Part shown: in pieces, positions 33,846 through 44,540 of the stretch
Layout: every line of letters starts with the position of its first letter
Numbering within the stretch: the stretch's first letter is position 1
Source of the DNA: Gonatopus flavifemur
Taxonomy: Eukaryota; Arthropoda; Insecta; Hymenoptera; Dryinidae
Length of the DNA stretch: 64,000 bases
Direction of reading: 5' to 3'
NCBI GenBank assembly: GCA_018340375.1
Contig: JAFFJZ010000016.1
Coordinates: 3,417,372-3,481,371 of the forward strand
Notes under the pieces: model-generated
What the model was told of the DNA's origin: nothing
What the model saw: only the letters and a program-made list of their open reading frames with translations
Databases searched by the model: none
Made by a program: the position numbers and the translations under genes

Positions 33846-35010
33846 ATGGCACCAAAACGCAAAAGAAAGTCAACAAATCGTGCAGATTATGAGGTGTACA
33901 CATTGGATGATGATTATGATCAAATATTACTCCTACCAAATTCAAATGATTCTGGAGACTCAGATGAAGAATCCGATATCGATTACGATGGCAATTCCAA
34001 TGAAATAGATGAAATTCTATCCGAGTGTTCATACAAAAAAGTATCTAGGTCATATGATGATAACCAAACAAAGTTGGAGAAAGATCATGATTATGTTTGG
34101 GTTGATGGTGAGAAAAAGTATAACAATGAACTGATGAATGAATGTTTTCTCAGTGGAAGTCAGAAAAGATCTATACGTGAATCTTCACATGTTCAACTAT
34201 CTGAACACTTTTTTTCAATTGAAATGAAAAATTATACAGTGGAAGCCACCAAAGAGAATGGATATACTCTAAGTCTGAATGATTCGGACACTTATTTAGG
34301 AATTTCGATTTTATCAAGCTTCAATAGCTAAGTTCGTTTACCGATGTCCCAAGTTACCCCAACTCGCTCCAAGTATTTTGGATTCGCTACTTCCAGTTTA
34401 AGCAACGAAATGATTGGTTTGGTACAAGTTGGAGCAACTCAGGGCACGTAGAACGAACGAACCTAATAAACGTAAATCTCAAAAAGATTATTGGTCCCTT
34501 GACCCTCTTTTAAGTTGTGAAATTGTCCGATCTGCCATGTCACGTGATACTTTCCTCGAAATCAAATCGAACATGAAGTATTCAAAAACTAGCGATGAAA
34601 AAAAGATGATAAAGCTTGGCGAGTTCGGGTATTGTTGGACAAATTCCGTAAGAATATTCAAAAATTTGGGTTTTTTGAATCTGCGTTATCGGTGGACGAA
34701 ATGATGGCTCAATCTTATGCCAGAACCAGCTTGAAGCAATTCATCCGCGGAAAACCGATACGATGCGGTTTGAAATTTTGGGGACTTTGTTCGGCGAACG
34801 AATATTTGTTTGATCTCGACCTGTACTGTGGAAAGGGATCATGAGTTGATGAACTTAACAAATGCGCCCTCGGTACAAAAGTGGTCATGCATCTATTGGA
34901 TAAATTTCTCAAGGATACACCCTCCTCTACCATATCGGAATATCATTTGTATCATGACAATTATTTTACTAGCGTTGATCTCATGTTGCACCTGAGGAGT
35001 TACGCAATAG
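33846..35010 (+). pseudogene. piggyBac-type transposase remnant
   Basis: From ATG 33846 the protein begins with a basic then acidic N-terminus and reaches YLGISILSSF near 34300. A ~115-bp repeat insertion follows. The frames resume with DYWSLDPLLSCEIVRSAMSRDTFLEI, FFESALSVDEMMAQSY, LKQFIRGKPIRCGLKFWGLC and YHLYHDNYFTSVDLM. These are the hallmark blocks of piggyBac (DDE_Tnp_1_7), including the first catalytic Asp in SVDEMM and the second in YHDNYFTS. At least two frameshifts (near 34640 and 34850) are present, and the end is lost around 35010. No TTAA-flanked ends were found. Confidence 0.88.
34325..34440 (-). repeat. Dispersed repeat inside piggyBac, inverted copy at 55.55-55.68 kb
   Basis: Contains CCAAGTATTTTGGATTCGCTA and GATTGGTTTGGTACAA. 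The reverse complements (TAGCGAATCCGAAATACTTG; TTGTACCAAACCAATC) occur at 55585-55650, where the copy begins CCCAGATAGCACAAAAGTTG. It splits the piggyBac reading. Confidence 0.8.
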
Positions 35011-35104
35011 ACACCGCGTGAGACAGACGTGTTTCGAGTAGGGCTCCCGTAAATCATTGTATTACGTTCAAGGTATAGAGAAATATCCGTCAGTTTGATG
35101 AAAA

Positions 35105-35884
35105 ATGGCTACAAACGATGAATTGATGGCTGTTCTGGTGGACCTGAAAAGTGATGTGAAGGCAATAAAAGCACAAACGAATAAGTTAGAGGCGACTTCC
35201 AATTTTCTAGTTAAAGCCAATGAAGACTTAACAAAAGAAGTGAAATCTTACAAGAAAAGATGTGAAAACGTGCGGAAACAGTGCGCAAGTTTGGAAAATC
35301 AAGTGACTAATTTGAACAAGGAAATTGAAAACTTGAAAATCAAGGAAAGAGCAAACAATCTAATTTTATACAATGTGCCAGAGCTTTCCCAAAAAAACGA
35401 ACACGTACTGTCAACCGTCCTCGATATTTTCAATAAAGCTGAGATAAATATTGGAAATCAAAATATAGAGTATACCAGAAGACTAAGAAGTAAACAAGGT
35501 ACAAGGCCGATCCTGATTAGATTCACACACTCTCGAATGAAATACGAAATATTCGAAAATGTAAACAAACTTTGAGTATGTAACATTTCGATTGCTAATG
35601 ACTACACTATGCAGCAACGAGAAACAAGGAAAAAGCTCTTACAATTTCAAACCAAACTCAAAGAGCACGGGAAATCTTCAAAAATAAAAGGAAGCAATAT
35701 AATTTTTGAGGAAAAGTTATACGATATTAATAGTATACAAGAAAAAATCCGAAGCATCCAGTTAGAAGGACGAGAAATGCACAAATCAGATGGAAACGAA
35801 AGTTCGGACAGTATGGATTCATGTTTATCGACCTCCTCCACCGCAAGCCGCAAGAGAGGAAAAAATAGGAGCTCTGCCCGCTAA
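35105..35884 (+). pseudogene. LINE ORF1-like coiled-coil protein, one stop, 3' truncated
   Basis: From ATG 35105 a Lys/Glu-rich coiled coil (residues ~10-85) is followed by KERANNLILYNVPE and TRPILIRFTHSRMKYEIF, the pattern of nucleic-acid-chaperone ORF1 proteins of insect non-LTR retrotransposons. A TGA at 35573-35575 interrupts. The same frame continues (TRKKLLQFQTKLKEHG) into a Ser-rich, basic tail ending at 35884. No endonuclease/RT ORF follows, because BEL/Pao sequence starts at ~35885. The family (jockey/CR1-like) is inference. Confidence 0.75.
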
Positions 35885-38800
35885 CCGTCCGATTCCAAAA
35901 TTTTCCTTCAACGATCGCCATTTCGAACGCTGTTGCAGATGATGCAGGTATTCGCGGGACCACTTCGCCCAGAAATCTTGCAGCATTCTTTGAAGCAGCT
36001 GCCACCGTGTTAGATAATTAACCCGCTCTTGGATGAGACTAGGTTCGGGAATGCTAACTAAAGGGCCTTCAACCAGAGAGTGCCCTGGGGTAAGGACGGA
36101 AAGGTCGTCTGGAGGGTCTGATATTGGACATAAGGGCCTAGAATTCAAACAAGCTTCTATCTGGGCCATGACAGTAGCGAGCTCCTCGAAAGTCAGTCTC
36201 TGCTCTCCGATGACCTTGATCAAGTGAGTTTTGACACTTTTGATACCCGCCTCCCACAACCCTCCGAAATGAGGCGCTTGCGGAGGAATGAATTTCCATG
36301 AGGTGCCATCACTGGCTAGAACCTGTGCTATGTCACGATAGAAGTTAGAGGACGCGTGAAAGAGGGTCCTCAATTCATTGTTGGACCCGTGAAAGGTCGT
36401 ACTATTATCAGAGTGTAGTTCTAATGGCAGGCCACGACGACCTGCGAACCGGCGGAACGCCGCTAGGAATGAGTTCGACGAGCAATCACCTACGACTTAG
36501 AGATGAACTGCCTTAGTAGCCAGGCACACGAACAGGCAAATGTGTGCTTTAGTAGTGGTTGCTCCTCGACCCTTTTTCGAATTGAGGAGGAAAGGGCCGG
36601 CGTAATCGAGGCCAGTTCAGGTGAAGGGACGATCAGGCGTCAAGCGTGCTGCTGGAATTTGACCCATTTGTTGGGTTCCTAACTTCAGACGGCTCCTAAA
36701 GCAGGTGATGCACCGCCGGATGTGTGATTTCACTAAGACCCTTGCGCTTACTATCCAAACTTGTCCTAACAGGGTACCCATCGTGAGTGCAACTCCTCCG
36801 TGAAGTGCTTGACGATGTGCTTGAGAAACGAATAGTTCACTGGGGGCTCCACTTCTCGGAAGAATCAGGGGATGCTTCGCATCGTAACGGAGCTGGGAGT
36901 GTTGTAGCCTTCCTCCACCTCGAAGAAGTACGCGTTCATCCAAGAAAGGATTGAGCGTGTTAAGTACGCTCTCATGAGGAAGACCACGATTAACTTCTAG
37001 AGCAGCTATTTCAATTGGGTAAATAGTCGATTGGACCGACTTGATGAGACGCGTGCTCTTAACTTTTCAACGGTGATAAAAGGAGAAGGAACAGCTCCAC
37101 GCTGACAACGTTGGATAAAGCGTAAACACTGAGCAACGACTCGCGTCAATCTAGTTAAGGAAGAACATCGAGATATCAACTCCAACATAACATTTACTTG
37201 TTCTCTCGCATGGGCAACCAGAACAGATGCGCGGCGCGTTTCCACCGGCACTACTCCCTCAACTGTTGGCTGTCGAGGCCAGAATTCTTCCTTCAGCGTT
37301 AGCCATTGCGGTCCTCGCCACCACAACGAAGAAGATTGTAGACCGAAAGAGGATGGGCCTCGAGTGGCCAAATCCGCCGGATTCTCTTGAGTTGGAACGT
37401 AGTTCCACTGAGCTTCTGGGAGCGATGTCTGGACAAAGGAAACTCGATTGGCCACAAAGGTGGTCCAAGCGCTTGGATGCTCATTTATGCAAGCGAGTGC
37501 AACTCAGCTATGAAGCCATGCTGGAATTGGAATATTTGCAAAGGTCTGGGATTTGCGAATTTGAAGGAGAAGCTTCACCAATAGAGCAGCTGAACACAGT
37601 TCCAATTACGGAACACTCAGCGTTTTTACTGGAGCCACTTTGGTTTTTGAAGTTAGAATGGAAACCGTATAGCCGCCTTGAATTGATGGTAGTCGCAGGT
37701 ATACTACGGCTGAATAGGCGCGAGTCGAAGCGTCCACGAACCCGTGAAGTTGTAAGTCTGCAGTTCCTGGGGCGTATCCTATCCTACGCGGGATGCGAAG
37801 AGTCGTTAACTCTGTCAAGGTTGTCGAATACTCCTCCCATTTTTCTCTAACATGGAGAGGGACAGAGGCATCCCAATCCACCTTAAGCAGCCATAAATCT
37901 TGGATCAGAATCTTCGCTACCACTGTGATTGGAGAGATCCATCCTAAGGGGTCAAATACACGTGAAATACTGGATAAAATGGAGCGTTTCGTGGGACTCT
38001 TACTAGGAATATCGCTTGGGGTGTTGACTGGGGTCGGAATTGCGAAACTGAAAGCATCCTCTGTCGGGATCCATATGATACCCAACATTCGGAGAGGTTC
38101 ATGAGGATTGAACGAGTGAGAGCTCAGTTCCACCGAAGTACGGTCCAAGCCGCTTGAAAGTGCCGGATGATTTGCGGACCATTTGTCTAATGGGAAACCA
38201 GCGGAGTTCATGATACCTAGCAATTGCTCCCGAATCTGTAATGCGGCTGAAATATCGTTGGCACCTGAAAGAACATCGTCCACAAAGGTCTCGTACAAGA
38301 TGGAGTGAGCGCCTAAGGGAAAACTCTCGCCCTCATCATGGGCCAATTGGATTGAGGTTTTCAGCGCGAGGAAAGGCGCACAAGCTGTGCCGTAAGTCAC
38401 CGTAGCTAACCGAAAATCTCGAATGCCAGTTTCGCCCGATTCTCTCCATACAATCCTCTGCGAGTCTTGGTCGTCTGGGTGCACCAAGATTTGGCGGAAC
38501 ATTTTCGCAATGTCCGCGGAAAAAACGAATTTATGACGACGCCAATCCAGAATTATGAGGAACAAATCGGATTGAAGGGCCGGACCTGGAAAGAGATTTT
38601 GATTCAAGGAATCCCCAGAAGCGACTCGTCTCTAAGCGTCGAATACAACTCTAATTTCTCTACTCTGACTAGATAACCGGAATACTGGATGGTGCGGCAG
38701 GTACCACGCAGAGCAAGGACGATTCTTTTCTGAAGGAACTTCTCTCATATCGCCCCAAATCGCGATATTCTGACAAGAAATTGGTATAATTGTGTTTTAA

Positions 38801-38971
38801 GTCAGGATCTCGTTGAAAACGTCTTTCCAAGTGAGACAGTGAAGAGACGGCCACTTTCCTCGTTTCCTCTGCTATTGATGGACGGCTTGGCTTGAACGGA
38901 ATGCGTACAATATAACGTCCCTCCGGGTTCCGAGAATGAGTCTCCTGGGAGTGGCGCTCACACTGAGCCAC
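35885..38971 (-). pseudogene. BEL/Pao pol: RT, RNase H, integrase (decayed)
   Basis: In order on the minus strand: RNPEGRYIVRIPFK and SHLERRFQRDP (Pao linker, ending in a stop at 38669); RT 38607-37606 with FSADIAKMFRQILVH and FVDDVLSGA (catalytic Asp pair retained); RNase H with HGFVDASTRAYSAVVYL; a segment with WNYVPTQENPADLATRG (37455-37006); a frame change near 37020; the integrase zinc-binding part (ALHGGVALTMG, RRCITCFRSR), a TGA at 36617, core DYAGPF, a TAA near 36500, LHSDNSTTFHG, and FIPPQAPHFGGLWEAGIKSV with the catalytic Glu. Interrupted at five or more points. Confidence 0.88.
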
Positions 38972-40608
38972 AACTGAGCCACGTTCTCTGAAACAAAGCT
39001 AAGTTCAGATCCTGGATCCAGCAAAGCTCTTACCAAGATACTCTGCCCAGAAGGAGCTTTCACTCTCATTTGAGCAGTGGCCAGCAATATCGACTTGGTC
39101 AGCGACGAAGTGTTGGCAAGATGGGTGACGACTGGTTCCGCCTTCGAAGAAACAGAGTCCACACTTGTTCCACGAGTGTGCGCCGATCCTTGTATGCTCG
39201 CGGGATCAGAAGATTTCGAATCCCGTGAGCTTTCCTCCTCATGAATGAGTGAATTTTGCCGTCTACCGCAATGGGAACATCGCCGATCGGATTGACAATC
39301 GCGCACAGCGTGATTGCCTGAGCAATTATAGCATAAGTCGAGTCGATTTATGGTGTTTCGACGGTCCTGAATGGACTTAGAGACGAAGTCCGGGTAGTTC
39401 GTGATATAGTGCAAATTCTTACACAAGGAACATTTCCTCGAAGTGGAAGTATTGGAGCGTGAAGACGAGGGGTGAGAAGCGGAATGGAAAGCGTGCGATG
39501 ATGCGCGCAGATTCGAAGAGAAACTAACCCCTTTGACGGATGAAAACGAATTTGATTTGGCCTGTTTGGGATTGGAAGAACTCGGTCGTAAGTTTGGAGC
39601 CGAATCAAGGGCTTCTAGGGCTCGAATACGGCCCTCAAGGAAGGACGTCAATCTCATGAAGGTTGAGGGTTCGGTCTTTTGACCATTCGCTGTCTTCCAA
39701 TCTCTTCTTGATCGGGGATCCAATCTCGTTACGGTCAGATATATCAAAAGAATGTCCCACTTATCAGTCGGACAATCTAATGTCCCGAGAGCTCCGACTG
39801 ATTCAAGAGTAGTATGATAAATACGACGTAATTCTGTAGCTGATTCAGTAGAAGTACCCTTCATTTGAAAGAGGGAAGCTACATGTGAATTTATCAACAA
39901 TCTTTTGTTGTCATACCGATTATCCAAAGTGTCCCATGCTAAAGTGAAATTCGCATTCTGGACAGGAATGTTACTGATCAGCTGCGCAGGTTCTCCTACC
40001 AAACAAGATTTTAAATGCTGAAGTTTTTGCACGTTTGGTAAGTCGTTTCTGATAATGATCATTGATTGAAATATATCACGGAAGTTACGCCATTCACTAT
40101 ATTCTCCTGAGAATTTTGGCAAAGACAACCTAGGAGGTTGACTAGGGTATGAAACGATGGTGGAGGTTCGTTGCACAAAGCTCTCATTCATGGTGCTGTT
40201 GGCATCTACTACTGGAATGTTTAATTTTTCCTTAAAATCGAGAAGTTGGCCTAGCTGGTTTGAATAATCTTCTTCCGTATCATTATAAGCGTGGTGTTGA
40301 AAATATGGATCAGCTTGCGAAACTTTATCCGTGTATGATAATAATTCGAAGTGGCGAGCATTGTAATTTTTCCAAAGACTGTCTAGTCTCTCGAGTCTCG
40401 CATTGACAACTCCGTGGGTTATTTTTGCCTCGCCTAACTTCCTAAGATTGGGTATTATTCGAGAAATTGAATGAGAATCTTCGGTTTGAGCTCTGATTAA
40501 CGATGCCATATTAATCGAATAAGAAATCGCAAGATGAGTATAACTATCGATTGACGTGAGTTTGATCGAAGTACAACAGTTACGATGATATTTCGAATAA
40601 GAATTCAA
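38872..40608 (-). pseudogene. BEL/Pao gag and A17-type protease
   Basis: An uninterrupted 578-codon frame (start at 40608, or the internal Met of MASLIRAQTEDSH near 40509, more typical of the family). Residues ~30-330 match the DUF1759-type gag (LPKFSGEYSEWRNFRDIF, LKSCLVGEPAQLI). Cys/His knuckles follow (CSLCKNLHYITNYP, CYNCSGNHAVRDC, CSHCGRRQ). The protease motif is ALLDPGSELSFV; note that typical A17 proteases have D-S/T-G at this site, here D-P-G. The frame then runs off at 38872 where pol continues in another frame. Confidence 0.88.
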
Positions 40609-41560
40609 ACGTTACTTTATAATAAGTTTGAAATAACTCACCTCGAATCAACACGGCACAGTGAACGAGATTTCTTTCGTGGAGAAAGAGAATCGAAGTA
40701 GCAGTGGAAAGAAGAAGTAAGAAGAAGAAATACCGTACAGAGAATGAATCGTGGTTCGTCAAACTCGTGAACCAGGGAGTGCGGAAGAGAAGCTCATGAG
40801 AGTAGAAGATACGAGACGCGTAGCGCGAAGAGGAGAGGCTCGTTGTCGACCAGCTCGAGAGGAGAGTCGCCGATTTAGGAGAGATGCTCTAGCTTCGAAT
40901 GCTGCTGATGGATTTCCCCTCACGCCGATGATGTCCGTTGGGAGGGGTGTGTGGAGAAGAATGCCAAGATGATGACGTCACTCCAGTAAAGGAAATTGGC
41001 GCGCAAATTCTCGTTATCAGCGTGTTGAACAAAGAAAGCGATATGTCCAATCGCTCGGAATGCACTCAAAGCACTGCACTTCCCGTTTATTTTTAGGAAA
41101 GAAAAAACACGTGGAAGCCGGATGGATCCGGCTTGAAGGACCAGGATGAAGAAAAAAGGGAATATGAAGGTAGATGGACTGTATCCAAGGAGAAATCTGG
41201 GAGAGAAGGAACGAAATCGAAGGAGAAAGAAGGCCCGCTTTCAATACGACACCTAAATTCGTTTTAACACGTTTGATTCCTCAAACGGACAACTTCACTT
41301 AACAACAAATAACTTCAATATGAAATTTTACAAGGAAGAAAAAAACCCGTGCACCTTTTGACGCGAGAACTCGACAAATATTCACGTGTGAAAATGAAAC
41401 CCGGTTTTAGTAGAAGGCTTGAGTGAAAGAAGACCTTACCGTGTAGAGCGAGACTCGTAGACGACTATCGATATGCAAAAATGGCTCTCTTCACTTGTCA
41501 CTATACTTGATAGCGGCAAGTAGAGAGAGGGGGTCCCAGGAGGTCCCATACCTCACGAAC
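40609..41560 (-). other. Probable BEL/Pao leader and 5' LTR region
   Basis: G+C-richer sequence without ORFs upstream of BEL gag. On the minus strand TGGTTCACGAGTTTGACG (near 40750-40775) is a candidate primer-binding site. The LTR cannot be delimited because the other LTR is absent. The upper limit ~41.5 kb is a guess. Confidence 0.4.
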
Positions 41561-41624
41561 CCTCGCAAGCTACTCGGTCCACCTGCGAGAATTCAAGAGA
41601 CACGAACAAAAGAAAGACCGAACA

Positions 41625-41786
41625 AAACAGTAAATATTATTGGAAACATCATATACGAGCCGGAGTGGCATCAGAAGGTTCCGAATGTATATACATTTAT
41701 TTACACTATGCGGGTTCATAGAACATTCGAAAGGTTCTGATGCCACTTGGGCTTTGATATGATCTTTCCAATAATATTTACAGTTT
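41625..41786. repeat. Foldback MITE, 162 bp
   Basis: Inverted arms of ~64 bp: left AAACAGTAAATATTATTGGA with GGCATCAGAAGGTTCCGAAT, right the complement (AGGTTCTGATGCCACTTGGG, TCCAATAATATTTACAGTTT). The loop is ~33 bp. No flanking duplication was resolved. Confidence 0.82.
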
Positions 41787-41817
41787 GAATCACGGTGTAA
41801 GAAGTATAGGTGGTCCA

Positions 41818-41841
41818 CCCCCCCCCCCCCCCCCCCCCCCC
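41818..41841. repeat. Poly-C run of 24
   Basis: Twenty-four uninterrupted C residues lie immediately downstream of the 41.6-kb foldback. Either a real homopolymer or an assembly/sequencing artefact; its length should not be trusted. Confidence 0.9.
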
Positions 41842-41867
41842 GTCATAGTATGAATGTTCTTATTTGA

Positions 41868-42026
41868 CTCGGCTTGCGTTATGAATCTTAGAAGGCAGCA
41901 CAGAGAATAATGACCTGAGTGTGAGGGAGAAACAAGTACTATCTATAGATAGTATATTTTTTTTTCTCTCTCACACTCAGGTCATCATTCTCTGTGCTGT
42001 CGTCTTGGATTCATAGTGCAAACCGA
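41868..42026. repeat. Hairpin MITE, 159 bp
   Basis: The arms read CTCGGCTTGCGTTATGAATC then GGCAGCACAGAGAATAATGA on the left, and the complement of CTCGGTTTGCACTATGAATC at the right. The centre holds the small palindrome ACTATCTATAGATAGT. Confidence 0.85.
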
Positions 42027-42059
42027 GTGATATGAGAAAAAAGATGGCGGACGAGTTGA

Positions 42060-42240
42060 ACTACCTATATTTCTACCGTGGTTTGAATGCATTCATGACA
42101 GTGATACGATCAGAATTATTCACACATCACTTATATACACTTCTTTTCTGTGTCCTTATAAGAACCCAATCCATGGTTCAGTGACAAGTCACTTGGTTAG
42201 TAATCCAGAAAACCCAGGTTCGATCCCAGCTACGGAAATT
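42060..42240 (+). repeat. tRNA-like (B-box) segment, fragment of a foldback family
   Basis: TGGTTCAGTGACAAGTCACT and GGTTCGATCCC (42217-42227) resemble polymerase III A and B boxes. The preceding 'ATTCACACATCACTTATATA' and this block recur in the arms of the foldbacks at 51.8-53.0 and 53.2-54.2 kb. Folding does not give a clean cloverleaf by eye, so I call it a SINE-like or tRNA-derived repeat and not a tRNA gene. Confidence 0.55.
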
Positions 42241-44540
42241 TTTTTTTTATTTTTCACAAAAACATGACCGAAATGTGACCAGAAATATCTGTCCCATATA
42301 ACGGTAATGTTTGGGTCATTTGTGTACACGTGATCAAAATTGTACAAAACCTTTCTCATCTCTACGGTAATGTTTTGGTCCGTTCTGCAACATGACCACG
42401 ATATCACCGAAAAGATCCCATAATATTGTGGTAATTCCATGGTCTCTTCCATGAAAATGACCAAAATTGAGGAGTCGGATGCAATAAGGGGGTGTACGCT
42501 CGAAAACACTGAAAAGTATTGTCCACCCGTGACGTCACACGCCAAAATCGAAAGTTGGAATTTCGAAATTTGAAAAATACTAGGTGATAGGTCTCAAAAA
42601 ATCAATGTGAGTCTCCCATTACGATTTTTTTCTGTGATCGATAGTTTGTGAGTAAAAAAAGAAAAACTGCAAATTTTTTCTCTTCAGAAATCAATGTTTT
42701 TCAACATTAAACTCGTTGTAACTCAGTCATTTTTCGACGTATCAAGATAAATCTTATGGATTCTGATCCGTAAGACTTCCCCGAAAACGATAATGTCCTA
42801 AAAGTTCGTAAAAATTAATAAAAAATTAATAAATTTACAATTCGGCGTAAAAATCACGTTTTTCATGCTTTGCATTGAAAAAGTGGTGAGGGAAGTTTGA
42901 GCTACAAAAAACTTCCAGTGACAAAGTTGTTCGTTAGTGTGTGGACAAACTTTTTAGAGAATTTCACATCAATTCAACTATTAGTTCACGAAATACAGCG
43001 ATTTATTTATGAACGCGCAACTGAAATTCATCACATTTTATGTCGTTCAACGACAGAATATCAGGGACCAGGAAAGATTATATTTACTCGATTTTTCAAC
43101 CCTGGTTTATGTTTTTTGGGTCGGGGAATTCGAATATCGAAGTATTTTTACAAGATTCGTTATCCAATTCTTTTAAATAAACAATTCAATTGTTTGTAAC
43201 GTTTTTATGGACAAACTATTCACTTTAGGGAAAAATTATCTCCATAACACGGTTCTTTACCTTTTCGGGATAAGTTCTGTATATGAGATTCCTTCAATTT
43301 CTCAATTGTTTATTGAAATATAATTACTAAATTTGAATAAATAAGACAATAATTCTAAAAAATCCATATCTTAAAATGGGTTCATATGTAGTTTAGGTCG
43401 GAAAATTGCATTCCCTGACGATAATGTTTCGGTAAAATTTTGATCCAAAAAATTCACAAAACCACCCCTAATATGACCGTTTGCGGTCATTTCTCCGGAT
43501 ACTTTTTGGTCTTTTTTTGGAAATTCATTGGTCAATTCGTGGTCCATTTTTTGGTAAATTCGAATCCACTAGGAAAAGTTCCCTACATTGAAAGTGACGT
43601 ATCTACAGACGATTGTAAAATTACAGATTTCTAATAAAATCACCACACTGAATGAAGGGAAATTCACATTTGTTTCAGTATGAATTTTACACTCATAGTA
43701 GTGAATTTATATCCATATCAATGAAAAAACGTCACTTTCAATGTAAGGGAACTTTATTACCTACTTTGGAAATGGTGAATTTCAAAAAAATTTTTCACGA
43801 TGTAAAATAAACTGATGATGAATAAAAATCATAATATTTTGATCGCGTGAAAATTGGCACACGTTCGTAGTGTGCTTAATCAAAAGTTTATAGTCAAATT
43901 ATATTAGGAAAAGTTGAATTATATATGTTGCTGAAGTTTGAATCGTTTATTGGAACGAATTAATAATCGAATCACGAAATACTCAGATCCAACCTCAGTT
44001 AAAAACCCAAAATTTTGCAGCACATTCTTCAAACGATGTTTTTACTCTCAAGATTTCCATTTGAGGTGATAAATAACGATGATTGATCATATTTTGTGAG
44101 TTTGAATTTTCGTTTCGTTTTTGTAAACGATTCAAACTTCTACAACATTATTATATTAGTGACATGCTATGTATGGTGAGTTACTATGCATTGAGAATAT
44201 TTCAAAGGGGTTAAATCTCGGTGTAAGAAGGTCTTATCAACTAAGCTATAGACCGCCGTTGGCATTGCCTGCTTAAAACCATCATTTGAACTTAGAATAG
44301 ATATAATTCGCACACGCTTGATGTAACCTACAGTTACGTCACATGAAGCGTGTTTAAAACGGGATCAAAAGCTTATGGAGCGTATATGGAACGTATGATT
44401 CCATCACTTTACAGCAAACGAGCATCACACGCTCCAGGAAGAGGGAATTGAAACCTTTTTCGCTTCGTATGCGCTTCCATCGCATTTTGTGTATACGCTT
44501 CATTTTCACCAGGGATACTATGAATGTGCATAGTATATAT
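42241..44540. other. Non-coding, with two inverted-repeat elements
   Basis: There are no credible genes. Positions 43576-43753 are bounded by inverted GTTCCCTACATTGAAAGTGA and its complement (25-bp ends). Positions 43919-44155 are bounded by GAAGTTTGAATCGTTTA and its complement. TGACC(A/G)AAA/TTTTGGTC words are frequent at 42260-42480 and 43430-43560 in opposite orientation, suggesting an older larger foldback. Confidence 0.55.

Larger units (their letters stand above)
35885..40608 (-). mobile_element. BEL/Pao retrotransposon, 3' end lost
   Basis: Minus-strand gag-protease (40608-38872) followed by RT, RNase H and integrase (38971-~35885). It ends inside the integrase C-terminal tail, where LINE ORF1 sequence begins, so the 3' LTR is missing. 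The 5' leader/LTR probably lies at 40.6-41.5 kb. Numerous stops and two or more frame changes make it defunct, although all domains are recognisable. Confidence 0.88.

Noticed and set aside
42172..42240. tRNA gene suggested by GGTTCGATCCC
   Set aside because: A clean cloverleaf with acceptor stem is not visible and the block recurs inside foldback arms; kept as a tRNA-like repeat only.
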